A DNA stretch of 64,000 nt. Source: Tigriopus japonicus. Taxonomy: Eukaryota; Arthropoda; Copepoda; Harpacticoida; Harpacticidae. The stretch covers positions 8,140,514 through 8,204,513 of the forward strand of contig CM021319.1 in the NCBI GenBank assembly GCA_010645155.1. Reading direction: 5' to 3'. Below are positions 48,101 to 60,036 of this stretch, piece by piece (position 1 is the first letter of the stretch; each line of letters opens with the position of its first letter). The notes beneath the pieces are model-generated. The model had not been told where the DNA came from and searched no databases. It worked only from the letters and a program-made list of their open reading frames with translations. The position numbers and the translations under genes were made by a program.

Positions 48101-48549
48101 AAGAAGCACAGAAATCATGGAGTGGGAGGCTAACAATGAGAATTATGATTTCCAGCAGAAACGAACCATTTGCGTTCTTCTGCAAATGAGACCTGGCTTG
48201 CATTGAGAAGAACACGTATTTCAAATTTCAGCCCAATCGAATGCCGGAGTGAAGAGTTATGCCTTCTCAAACTTAGGTACTGAAGAGAGCGCAGAATGAA
48301 TGAACTCGCCCTTTTGTGGTAAAACGGTTACCACAAAAGGGCTAGTTCATTCATTCTCGGTAGGATTTGCACTGAACTTTGAGTGAGCATAACTTTTGTC
48401 TCCGACGTTCGATTGAGCTGAAAATTGAAATACGCATTCTTGTCAACATATGTAAGGTCTCATTTGCAGAAGAACGTAATTGATTTGTTCTTACTGGAAA
48501 TCATTATTCTCATTGCTAGCCTACCACTCCATGATTCCAGTGCTTCTTG
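48101..48549. mobile_element. Palindromic MITE, copy 2 (449 bp) with TTACACCC target duplication
   Basis: The element runs from AAGAAGCACAGAAATCATGG to the complementary CCATGATTCCAGTGCTTCTTG. Its whole length is an imperfect palindrome centred at about 48325, on the perfect hairpin GCCCTTTTGTGGTAA / TTACCACAAAAGGGC. The direct repeat TTACACCC flanks it at 48093-48100 and 48550-48557, which I read as a 7-8 bp target-site duplication. It has no coding capacity. An 8-bp duplication fits hAT, P or Merlin-like transposases, but the terminal bases do not decide which. Confidence 0.88.
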
Positions 48550-48557
48550 TTACACCC

Positions 48558-50880
48558 AAATCGCCTCTTTGAAAAATATGGTGGTGCATTTACGCAACGC
48601 TAAAACTCTCACCCACTATTTTATTTCGCTAGATCGAAGTTGGAACCAATACTTCAAATACTGAAGGTCCAAGGTCGACGTTTCTGCATTTGGACTTGGA
48701 ACTTTTGTGGAAAGATCCCTTGTTGTTCAATCCTCTGGAACGAGGCAAGAGGTCTCACGGGCTCAAGACTTCGTTAGCTTGAGAATGGAACCGATCTTGA
48801 GACATTCGAACAACGAACGAACGAACGAACTCTCTTCGATCCCAAACACAAGTGAGTGGAAATCCACAATGCAATGCATCATGGGTGCTACTCGTTGTTC
48901 GTTCCACTACGTAATCTCACTCTTTCCATGTGGATCAATGGCCTTGTCTTCGTGGTCGTCGTTCATCTCCTCGTCCTTCTGCTCGTACATCAATGCTCTT
49001 CATCCATACAAGGCTATGTTGCATCTCACAGATATGTGTAAAAGTGCATTCTCTACAACTCGTTGGGGCGTCAAAGGGACCAAACTAAGGACAAAGAACC
49101 ATTCTACACTTTTTAGCCTGGTCCAAGGTCGATGAGGCTTTGGTAATTGGAATTAGACAAGCAAATTACTCCAATCCCATTTGATCCCACTTAGAAATTT
49201 ATCTGTTTTTTTACAATCATTGATAATGAATCGGTGGTTTTAAGACAAAAACGATCATCTTGCAAAATTAGTTTATAATCGATATTCCTTCTTCACACAT
49301 CTTCATGAATCACTTACTTTCAAATGACTAGTGGAGTGGCTTACATTGGTTTACTTCAAGTGTTTATGTATCACGTTGGCGTTGTTAAGATATGACGTCA
49401 ATGAAACATAACCTTGAGAGAGAGTAGTCATTTTTCTCTTTTTCTGACACTTTGAACCAAATCGAATTATTTTTCTTTTGAAAAATGTTAGGTTCACTAC
49501 TTTAAGTAGTTCTCAACAACATTTCCCATGCATTTTGCACAACAAAACAAAACAGATTTGTAGAGCGTCGGAAAATGTGTTTGCTTGGGCCACAAAAGTA
49601 GCATTGTTAGAAGTAACAGGCTAGTTTCAGCTCAAAGCAAATCAACTAAAGAGAATTTGAACATACTTTGTCTCCTCACGCTTCAAACTTTTAAAAAATC
49701 GTCCACCATTCGAGATGATCTTACAATTTAAGCAAGGCAAGAATGCAACCTTTGCTTAAGTGCTTTCTACTTGATTAGAGACAAAAAATACAGTTATTGA
49801 CCTTAGTCCAACTCAGATCTAATAATACTGGGCCTTCTTTATATTTACTCTAATACATGCTTCATGCGCAATAATCCTCCTTTCTCCTCTGGCTTTTCTA
49901 TTTTGTTGGGCTAAGTAGGCCTTACGAAGGCAAAGCTACTTCATCATCGGATGGTTTTCCCAGACATGAGAGCCTATTTTTAGAAACGCAAAAAGGCCCT
50001 TGAACAACCTTCTAGCACAATCATTTGGGTGAACTTCCCCATAGGAACCAGATTATCCAGGTCTCGTAATTGTGCGATAAAGCATGCAAAGGCGTTTCAA
50101 GAGGTTTGCTTGCCATACTCCAAGGCTCGATATAACTTGAGGATCGATAAGCTCTTCAGAAGTGGCAATCATCTTTTGATCGTCTTTTGAATGGCTTTGT
50201 TCCCGTTTACTTGTATTGAGTGAATAAAGGAATCTCATTAGACTGGTCCTTGTTTTGTTGTTCCACAGAGAGAAAGAAGCTTGTTCTGATGCAAAATGCA
50301 TGTGTTTTTGAAAGTAAATGTATTCGAGAATTGCTGGAGCATTTGGAAAACATAAGTACGAGCTCTCCTTAAGAGAAGAAACAATTTTAGAATTCAAATT
50401 CAGTGCAAGGGGAAATCGATCCAAAAATGAAGGTCTTCCCAGATATCGGTTTGTAGCTAGAGAAGTTGCCACCTAAATCCCGTGCCCATGAAGGAAGTAC
50501 GGGAAACACACACTCAGCAATAACGATGTGTTGTTTTTCGATGTCGCAGCTCTCGGACGGAAAAGTTGTTAGATGATCCAGGAAAGTCTGTAGTCTGCAC
50601 AATGAGGCATTACGCTTGCACGTGTTAATGGATCCAAATGTGGCCAACTTTGATGTTTTCGGACGATGCACAAAGTACGCACAGCGTGTGTCACCAAAAT
50701 TGAACAAAAACTTAAGACGTAAACACTTGAAAATATCGCAATTTATTGCGCTACAAACATTCTAATTAGTTGAAGTTTTTCCTCCACTCCCATGAAAACC
50801 TGAACAACATGCACATTTTCATAAGGTTGTCACTTCGGTAGACCGCAAAGTTCTACCTTATACCATATGAGGTATCAGAA
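48558..50880. other. Unassigned region
   Basis: Plus-strand frame 48707-49135 and minus-strand frames 50053-50472 and 50387-50707 exceed 100 codons but match no family I know. A (CGAA)n run lies at about 48810-48829. No supported gene. Confidence 0.35.
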
Positions 50881-50881
50881 C

Positions 50882-51588
50882 CAGTGGTCGACAAAAAAAT
50901 TTGGGCCAAGGCCCACCAAACTTGATGTTTTATTTAGGACCTACCAAACCGAAGCTGCTGATGGGTACAAGGGTCCACAAATAAACGATCATAGAGCCAT
51001 GAGCTCATAAGAGACAAACTTTTTGAATTAGAGGAGTAGTAATTAGTCTGATATTTAAGTACTAGTGATCCTCAATTTCAACTTACATTTAACTTTCAAT
51101 GGTTCGAAGCTTCAATGCTAAGACAAAAACCCCTTTAGTGTTTTTTGTCTTAGCATTGGATTTTTCAACAATCTGCGACTTAAAGTGATGCATGTCAACC
51201 GCTTTGTCCTATTACTGTAAGGGCAAATTGTTCCACTAAGACTTGCCCCTAGGGCCCTCCAAGCGAAATCCGCAATCTTCTGAGACAGCTATTTTACACA
51301 TTGAGGAACTGGCCTTAATTCAGAACCTTTGTTGTGAGAAAGAAGCCACGTTGGGTCTAGGGCGTCACATTAGCCATTTTCTAGTTGTATGACACATGAC
51401 ACGGCGATGGTTTAGAATAGTTTTTTGATCCGAAACAAGAAGCAGCGTGGTGAAAGATTTTTCACACCTAAAAAAACCTGGGTTACTACCTCGCAATAAG
51501 TCTTTCTTGTGTCAAACACCTGCTCTGCTGGCAAATTTGAAAATATCCCCCTATCGCTTTGTCCAGTAGCAACTTTGTGACACCCCTG
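50882..51588. mobile_element. Possible hAT-like element, ends only
   Basis: The left end reads CAGTGGTCGACAA, followed by TTGGGCCAAGGCCCACC. The right end, reverse-complemented, reads CAGGGGTGTCACAAAGTTGC. Both resemble the CAGNGGT... ends of hAT (Charlie-type) elements. I could not find a matching 8-bp target duplication, and no transposase is encoded between them, so the pairing of these two ends is uncertain. Confidence 0.35.
51113..51158. repeat. Perfect 17-bp hairpin
   Basis: CAATGCTAAGACAAAAA is followed, after a loop of 12 bases, by its exact reverse complement. The stem contains an A/T-rich inner end. The function is unknown. Confidence 0.8.
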
Positions 51589-51787
51589 GCAACTCGGATT
51601 TTTGCTTTTAAAAAAGTGCTCTTGGCTGGGCTTTCACACAAGCTGAAACATTCTGCACGTGTGTAACGTCAAAAATAAGTAACAGGAAACGAAACTTACA
51701 CACCAATGTTGACTACTACAGGGAGCTCCGTAAAACTGGACACTCAAAATCGTAGATCTACAACCCTTCAGGTTTAAGGATCAAAAG

Positions 51788-52050
51788 CAGGGGTTGCAAC
51801 CATGCAGCCGCGGTCCACATGTGGGCCTCAAAGAGACTTTTGTTGGCCACGAAACCTGTGGGAAAATCTCAATGATGAACCGTTCATGGCATTTTACAAA
51901 ATTGATTGGCCGTAGCCCTTAATCCAGGGGCCGACAACCAGTGGGCCGGGGCCCCCATATGGGCCCAATAATGAATTTTAGTGAATGTAATGAAAGGACC
52001 AAAATGCTTGGCCCAAAAACCATGGATTGTTTTAGTCTCACATAGAGCAA
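51788..52050 (+). mobile_element. Two hAT-like terminal sequences in the same orientation
   Basis: CAGGGGTTGCAACCATGCAG starts at 51788, and CAGGGGCCGACAACCAGTGG at 51925. Both are followed by a GGGCC-rich stretch (CACATGTGGGCC and CATATGGGCCC). They look like the same end of two related hAT MITEs. Opposite ends were not found. Confidence 0.45.
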
Positions 52051-52974
52051 AATTAAAAGGTTTTCATCAAATCAAGATGTATCAGTGCGCCAAGGCCAAA
52101 TACTTAATGGCATTCCAGACCATTTTTGTTCAAGCCTAACCCACAAGCGGCTCTCGCCACCATTTTGAAAAGGAATGTAAGTATGACACGAGATTGAGGT
52201 TGGAGGTAAAAAGGTTCTAAACGCTCTGAAGCACATGCATTGTCGGAACTAACCACACATTGATATTCATAGAAAGTGTCCCTCACCAGCCTTGCTTCGC
52301 TCTCTCTCTCTCTCATTTTACTATGTAAGGCTTTTAGATCTCGTGGTAGGTTTGCATAAAACATGGCAGACTTGACAGAGAGATAATGACCACGCAAACA
52401 AAGTTCACTCAAACTTTTTCATATCCACCCCTCGAGACAAATACCTTCCTCTAAACTATTTGTTTTCGCGAAAAGTTTTCATTGGGGCAAGCCAGAGGTC
52501 TTCTTGAATCAACGAACGTGCGAACAACAGTTTGATTTTTGACATGGTTTTGTCATTTTTGGCCTTTTGAGTCAAAAAGTTTACCACAACTAAACTTCTC
52601 AAAAGGCACGATACCTGATCTCCCAATAAAATATGTCAGCACTGCTAACTCGAAGTCCATCATTATAAGTACTGATTGAACTCGAGCTAGATTTAAATCG
52701 AGATTTTGGTCCTTCTTTGGCTGCCTTTTAGAACAGCAATATAAATACGAGTCACGAATGGCAACACTCCCAACTCGAAGCCCATCACTAGTTCCAATCC
52801 ACAAATGTTTGATATGAATCTCAGCTAGATTTGAGTTTATACAAGAGCTAGAATATGCATGCAGTTTCTACGTAGGCTTTGGCAAACTTCTCGTATAAAT
52901 CGGCAGTAGGTCACGTCGAACATGTCCCCCCCCCTCCCTTGTATGTAGTTTGATATTTTGATATACATACTTAC
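52051..52974. other. Unassigned region
   Basis: The minus-strand frame 52104-52412 is not recognised. (CT)n at about 52300-52314 and a C-run at 52926-52934 are simple repeats. No supported gene. Confidence 0.35.
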
Positions 52975-53187
52975 GAAGGTGCGCCTGGCCCATTTTGCGC
53001 CACACCTGCCCCCCCCCCTTTTGAAAATGTTGGATGGAAGTTCTTTGTAGGCAACATTGAACACCTTGCCGCTATCCATTAGTGTACGACTAGTTCGAAC
53101 AAACTCTTTCAAGGCGGGAAATATCATCGACACATAACAGTCGTCGAGGCAATGGATGGCCAGCTGTTCCGAGCTTTTCTGCGTCAT
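52975..53187 (-). CDS. Candidate first coding exon, unknown protein
   Basis: An ATG at 53187 opens a 71-codon frame (MTQKSSEQLAIHCLDDCYV at the start) that ends in phase 0 at a strong 5' splice site, TTC|GTAAGTATG. The peptide looks protein-like, and a 10-base C-run at 53009-53018 encodes Gly residues inside it. Upstream, CGCGGTT and AACCGCG (53208-53214, 53222-53228) form a GC-rich inverted repeat containing TTTGAA on the minus strand. No partner exon and no family were identified. Chance remains quite possible. Confidence 0.25.
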
Positions 53188-53228
53188 ATCATTTCCCTCC
53201 AACTAGACGCGGTTCACTTCAAACCGCG

Positions 53229-56200
53229 CTGAAGTCAAGCAAAGGTCTGATCTGTGTTTGGTACTACATTGACGAAGGGGGAAGGAAGAGCGGCTGGCCA
53301 CGGGTCATGGGGCATGTACCCGATGAGCTAGAGCAGCCAGAGGAGGAGGAGGAGGAGGAAGAAGATCGACAACACTGACAAGCACCACTTGAGCAGAGGT
53401 TCCCGTCGGTCGGCCGTTCTTCATCCATGCCCTCTCACAAAACATAACGTTCCTCGTTCAGTAGGCCAGGCGGCAGGTGGCGTGCGGGCCAACTGCATCT
53501 CTTGCTCCAGTAAGCTCCTCTTTCTCTAAATTTTCCCCCCGCCATGCCTAGGGGCCAAGCGGCCCAAGTTCAGTCAGTGCAGGCCAACTTTTCCTTCATC
53601 TCGTGGCCGTTGTTTGGAAAAGAACGAATAAACAGCTGTTGTCAGGCTTCAAATCAGGGGTGATTGTGCTCCGGCCACGGCAGCTGCTCTGTATTTTCAA
53701 CTTGGATTGGATGGTGGTCCAGAGTAGGAAGCAGAACGGGTCCACCTTTGCTCACTCTGGTGGAGTCGCAAATAGTAGGGCACGTTTCTCCTTCCTCTTT
53801 GTGGACAACCGTGGCATCATGACAACTGCCTTGGTATAGAGACTTTTCAGAAAAGTTATACATTCTGCTGAAAGAAAAGATCTCTAAAATGTATTCAATA
53901 AATTGTTCAGGCCCTGGGCCCTGTAAACAACCACTAGCTCTGAAGGCTGAGTCAGGTTGGCAACTTGCAGCTGTGAGCAGCTTCTTCTCAGCTGCCTTCA
54001 ATACTGGCTTGAACCGATTGCTCGCGCTTGAACGTCAATGCTCTGCGCCCGCACCTCACGGGCCACTCTGCTTTGTCGCCGTATTTGCCAAAACAGAGAC
54101 CACTCCATCCAGCTGGATTGGAAGCAGGAACACATACCCCATGGACGACGAACAGACCGAGAAGGAGCGTAGACTCACACTCATAGAGCAGAGAGAAGGT
54201 TAGAGAGAGAGAAAGGGAAAGACGAAGAAAATGAAACAGAGAAAGAACAGCACCTACAGTAGATCAGTGACTGACGACCATGGACATTGGTAACAACAAA
54301 GTCAAGCGAACTGATCCAAAAGAGCTCTCTGTGGAAGAAGATCTTGCCCAATTTGAAGCACTACCTTGAGGATTAAACCATTAGTACAGTTTGGGACGTT
54401 TGATGGCACACTCGCCATTCACTGACAGTGTCAATCAGGACTCCCCAAGAACACTAGCCAACAAACAGCACTATTAGGAAGGTAAGACCCATCGGCCTTA
54501 GTAACACCTTGGCCAGAAGATTTGGTAGCTTGACACAAGCACAAAGTAAGTGCCCTACAGCAAAGATGAAGGTTTGATTGAGTCAGCTTAGAGCAAATGA
54601 GATGAGACTTGAGTGTCTGAACCATTGACTTCCACAAAAGGAAGATTAGCCCAGGATACGCCAAACTGCGCAATACCACATGACATTAGTCTCTGTAGCT
54701 GTATGTACTGAATGTGCAAAGAGTACGTCGACTTCTTGTTAGGTACTTGTTTCAGATTTCAACTGATGATCTAAAATTAAACCCAGTCCATGCTCAATTG
54801 TTGGGCGATCAAAGCGATTGTCGAGGGAAAATACATGCATCAACGCAATGAGACTTGTTTTGAAATTGTGTATTGGCTGACTTGGTGGAAACAAAATAGC
54901 GCAGTCAAATCTTGCTCCGCAATCTTCAAGATTGCGGTGAATGTACATAGGGGGCTAGTTTCGCATTTTGGACGTAATTGCGAGCATTGCAATAATCACT
55001 TTCCAAAGCAACTTGAAATTTGTAAAGTCAAGCCAATCCTACAAGGAACTGAATGATTGAAATTCGAAGCAAAGCCTCGAAAAACAATTAAACATAGTTG
55101 TGCCTTTTATGACATGTTGCGATAGTGAAAATTTGTCTTTCCTCATTCCTTTAAAAATTCTTCAAAGTGATCGCGAGGTGGAATAGAAAGATTGGCATTG
55201 TGTTGTGTTTTAGTGTCAAGTACCTTTTCTTGCCTTGCACAAAGAAAGGGAAGTTTTCCTCAAGTGTTATGCCGGTAATTCAAGGCCATATAGGTTTTGG
55301 CCTTTCTAAATATATATTGCGAAAAAGACAGATTCCCAGACAAGGTGCGCAATTTTCAAATTAGGTCTTACGTCTGCCCACAAAATTAGGGTTGAATATT
55401 GGGCGCAGAATCAAACCGACCCACGAGGATTGACAAAGAGTTCTTTATGAGCCTTTGTCTTGGTAATCTTTCGCTGCCATCGGCCCGTCTGTCATTTTAC
55501 ACTTGAAAGAAAATCCGAGCAAAAAGTTGTTTCATTCACGCTTTTTCTGAACAGACATCTCTAGCTTCGCAATGAAACGATGAAATGGGCAGGTTGGTTA
55601 TTGGTCTTCTTTGTTCTAGGTCTGCAGGCAAAAGTTCAATGATTTTGAACTCTGCTCTTAAATGGGGGAAACTGAAGATTTTGGTACAACAACGTGTGTT
55701 GCAACTTTTCCCGCACGTTAACAGAGATTGAGCCCGAGGCGTGAATTTCCATCTAGCAAATGGGCACTAAATACTTTTTTTTGCCGGTCTACGAGAGCTC
55801 TTCAGGTTTAAAACTGTTAGCAAAAGACTTGTTTTTCATTGGAAGCAATGTTTCGAATAAAGCCAACCTGATTTTACCTCTCTCTTGCTTCTGTTGACAA
55901 TCATATCCGGTTTCATTTCTGGCGTTCCCACCAAAACTGTTTTCCCCTCCCTCTCAAAGTCATTGCCACCTTACCTAAGCCAAAGCGAATAGCACTTTGC
56001 TAGAGAGCAAGCAAGCTCTTTGGCAAAATGTTCCGACGATTCTCTTTTGGTATCTTTTATCAGTATTTTCAGACACCTCCGTATCATTCGGTGGTAATTT
56101 GTTCAAACTCCGAGAAAAGTTTTAGAGTCCTGTCTTGTGTAGTACAGTTACTTTAATCGATTAAACATAGAAGAAAGGGGCATTAACTTTCAATGACAGG

Positions 56201-59200
56201 TTACAAATGCGATGATTGACAAAGCAAATTGCGGATAATGAAACGAAAGTTCGAGAATGTCTTCATGAATCATATTTTTGTGATTGCAAAGATATTGCAA
56301 ATTGGACTCGATTTGCAGAAAAATGTAACTACATATAGTGTACCCCTCATTTTTAACCATTAATCACAGGGAAGTTTAGCTGGGTGACGCAATGATCGAA
56401 CCATAAAAACTTTATATAAGAGGCAAATCCGGTCATTGTGCAGACATGAGGTTTCTTTTTATGCCTAAAAGGCGTAAAGCACTTGCATATGTTCAGATAG
56501 TTTATATCTCGTCTAGACGGGAATGTTTTTTTCCGGGGCCTTATTCTGTCACCTGCTTCCTGATGTGGGTCCGATCCAGTTCTAAATAAATCTCTTGTCC
56601 GACGAAAACGATATCCCTTTCTACCGAATTTACAATATATCACGCAATTGTAATCAGTGATCAGTTTGACGAGGTAATTGTTCGACGTTCCTGTTCTAAC
56701 GGTGAAGTATGGTGATTTTATATTTGAAATGCCAACTAGGAAGTTCACTGAGAGTCTTCAGTCTTGAACAAGAAGCCCCGCTTTAGTAAACCACATGAAT
56801 AAATAGTTGTCTTGGCTTTATTTGGTAGTCATTTGATGTTTTACATCCATACATCTTCGTAGACTTGGCCTCCTGCTCACTTCTCTCTCACACTTGGCTC
56901 CAAGCATTTTTTCCATCAAAGTGAGGCAAAAACAGATCAATAGCTCTAAATGCTTGAAGTAAAGAATTCGTTCTGTCATCTCAGTAGTTCTGTAATCGCG
57001 AACAATAGCCCCGTTGAAAAAAGTTCGGACCTAGTACAGTGCTTGCAATGGCAAATCTCTTCAACCATCAAGGCAATCTTGGAACCACCGTGCCTTTAAT
57101 GCTCGTCCATCAATTTGAACCCTACGCTTGTTCTGACACGAGATTCACAGCGATAAGTGTTGTTGATGTATTCCCCTGACCAATTCATTCACATCTTTTT
57201 TCTCCATCTTGTAACGGCCTTGCCTGTTTTTTTGGATGTACTGTAGTTTCCATCCCACATGGCATAAATACCGACTGAATGGTGGCCAGGAAAAAAACCC
57301 TCAAGGATTCTCTTCCCCAAAGGTTTTTGTCCATTACTCTTAACAGTGCACATTACGGACATACGTAGAGAGGGGGAAAAAGTCGAGCTCGGATTGAATT
57401 CTACCCTCCGTGTTATTCTAGTTCGTAGGCCTGTCCATGCTCAAATGTAATTGAGTGTGTGTTGTCGTTGGTGTGTGCTCTTGGCAAATATGGCCTAGAT
57501 TCACAAACTCTCTTATCTTGTTCAAATTCAGGGTTGAGAAAAGTGACACAGCACCCTCTTTCTCTTCTAGTGTGAGTTCGCAAGTACTGTGTACTGAACG
57601 TTCGGTAAATAAAACAATGCTGTTAACGGGATTGACTTTGATCCTGAGACAAACTTGCGACTTGTTGTGGCAAACTTTGACTAAATTACGAACCTCTGGG
57701 TTCCAAAAACAACACTACGTAATGGATTAGAGCTAGCCAGGTGTGTTGGAGAAATCCGTGCCCTTTCTTGGCTTCCTTCTTTCTTCCACCTCGTCGGCAA
57801 ATACCCAGGTGATCTGAATTCGAATCAACGCCGATAACAGACTTCTTTGTTCTCCAAATCTTCCACCTTGTGATGAACAACCTGGGTCGTAAAAGAAGTA
57901 CCCAATCTCTCGGGCAAAAAGAGAGCTGTCGGAACTAATGCCAACGTTAAGATTTTGATGAACTACCATTTTCAGTACGGAATCCCCTGAGTCGACAGGG
58001 TAGAAACGCCATACTTACAATGGTTTGACTGAGTGTGAGTTGAGAACGAAAATGTGTGGAAGACACCTCCAGGAAATCCACCATAGATCTTACCTTAACA
58101 AGGGCCATCTGATAGAGTAGACTGCTGAAGTCGACAGTCGTACGTCGTGCATGGCAAGATGAATGTGAACAACGTTGAAGAAGTACGAACCTACGAATCC
58201 ATTGGTTTGCACTCGTACTTGTGGTGAGTGGTGCACCATGTCAGCTCGAACAATTTCGTTTTTTGCTGCCATATTTCGCTCTTTGATGGTTCTTCGCCAT
58301 CATGAAGCAACCAACCCCTTCATTCTCTCCCTCTCAGATTGGTTTCTTAGACTGTTTCACTTCACGAGTGCCTACAGACCATTTGTGAAGAGCTGTTTAT
58401 TTAAAAGAACAGGCACAATCTAAAAGATGAATCCGTGTCTTGCCCTGGAATCTATTCAGGCCATCGACCTTTACACCAATTGAAAACGTCTGGAGGGCTT
58501 TGGAGTTGGGTTGTGCCGATCTTTGATTGGAGAAAAAGGTGCTTCAGGTACTATCTTCACATATCAACAATAGCATACAAATTTCATGTACTCGTATTTG
58601 AGCGGAGAGATAACAAAGCACGTTGTCCCAAAGAGTCACACCTTACGTAACTTGTCGATGTTGCTAGTTGCTGGTGCTTGAATCAGGTTGAAGGGTTAAA
58701 AAATGTTCCTTGACTGAGATGAGATTTGCCAGGGTTGATGTCGTTGTTGTCCGCATCATTAGTATTGCGCAGTTCTTTTTCCTGTGGAGGCTTTTAGGGG
58801 CTTCGTATTGTATCGAGTGCTCCTCCAATCCAGATTTGTCCATCTGGCTAATGTATCATGTTCTCTGTGTTAATAATGGCGAGTGCAACTAAAAACGTAA
58901 ACAAATTGATTCCCAACAAAGCCAATTGTCTTTGCTTGTTCCGTGCTGAGAACGTAATAGTCCATGCATATGCAATCAGGAACAGTAGACGACAAATACA
59001 TGAGACTGAGTGAAACAGGGAAAGAGAAAAAAAGAAAGGCAAGAGGAAAACAGCCTTTATATTCCCAAGTTATTCAAACTCATCGGGGCGGGATATGCAG
59101 CTCGAGCTCGAGTCAAAGAAAATTTCAAAGACGCACTTTCCGACCGACCGACCGACAACCCTGGACGAAAATCTATTTTCTCCATGGTAATCTGATTATC

Positions 59201-59446
59201 GAATGCATGCGAGCGACAAATCAGAATGGGCTTCCCTGTTTGTCCCTCGATCTCATTAATGATCCCTCGGTTCTTAATAAGCATTCATGTGGGGATGGCT
59301 CTTGTCATTTCCAAATATTGGTGGGTCTCATTGAATATCTCGTTGAAGTGAGTAGTGAGTAGGACGTGTATGTACGTACGTAGTTCGAGCACACGCAATA
59401 AACGATTCTGAAAAAGAACTGCACTCGGGAGTATTACGCTTATTAA
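53229..59446. other. Unassigned region
   Basis: A (GAG)n run lies at 53341-53358. Several open frames of 60-130 codons occur on both strands without recognisable domains. One minus-strand frame at 58090-58272 ends at a good donor (AAG|GTAAGA), but no adjoining exon could be matched. I cannot support a gene here. The 5' exon and promoter of the YPEL gene may lie in this interval. Confidence 0.35.
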
Positions 59447-59790
59447 TCATTCTTTTCCCGTCCTTTCCAGGTGGTTTTTCACATGTCCTTGAAGGGCACG
59501 CAAGAGTCTTCTTGAACCATGAGTAAAATGTGCGATGATTTTCCATAGGATTATTTCATCTTCCTCACTCAACTGAAAGAACGCTGGTTGAACAATCGTT
59601 GTGATCATAATCATCGAGTTGGATCCAAACAGGCGATAGTTCACGAGTGGAACCAAATTCATCCTGTACCAAAATCCTCGCTTTGTTTTCAATATTTGAT
59701 GTGATACATCCCGAAGGTCTTTCATAACCTCAAACAGTGTATCTTGCCATCCAAGAGGAGCAAGAGCACCCAGAACAGCAACAACAGCAA
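59447..59790 (-). CDS. Candidate terminal exon, unknown protein
   Basis: The minus strand has a 3' splice-like site, CTTTTTTTAAG, ending at 59791. It is followed by an open frame of about 113 codons to a TGA at 59447. The peptide opens with a hydrophobic stretch (AVVAVLGALAPLGW), has an amphipathic charged segment, then LVPLVNYRLFGSNSMIMITT, and ends charged. The make-up suggests a membrane protein tail, but I recognise no family. It lies just upstream of, and divergent from, the YPEL exon. No earlier exon was found. Confidence 0.25.
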
Positions 59791-59890
59791 CTTAAAAAAA
59801 GCCAGACTGGTTCGTGTGATCTCTGGATGAAGAGAACCAATTCTCTTCGTTCGCGGTGAAGTTGGCTCATGCCGTGCAACTTCATCTCAA

Positions 59891-59905
59891 GTTGCTTTTT
59901 TTTAG
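59891..59905 (+). promoter_or_regulatory. 3' splice acceptor of the YPEL coding exon
   Basis: A TTGCTTTTTTTTAG tract ends at 59905 and is a strong acceptor. It implies at least one upstream exon and excludes the in-frame ATG at 59869 as part of the mature mRNA. Confidence 0.7.
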
Positions 59906-60036
59906 AGTCCGCTTGGAGTCGCGATCCTGACTGCGCTCCCAACAACAACGCATCCGACCCTTGGGGACCAAACCAAAACAACCACCCTCAAGAGCAAGAG
60001 TTGGCCATTCTCGAGCCCCCTATACCCGGTCAAGCC

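Noticed and set aside
52104..52412. A 102-codon minus-strand frame considered as a LINE C-terminus (SAMFYANLPRDLKAL)
   Set aside because: The resemblance to LINE tail motifs is too short, and no other LINE blocks lie nearby.
52926..53018. C-runs at 52926-52934 and 53009-53018 as regulatory signals
   Set aside because: They are homopolymers, more likely sequencing-sensitive simple repeats.
59869..59905. ATG at 59869 as the YPEL start
   Set aside because: It lies upstream of a strong splice acceptor and so is most likely intronic.
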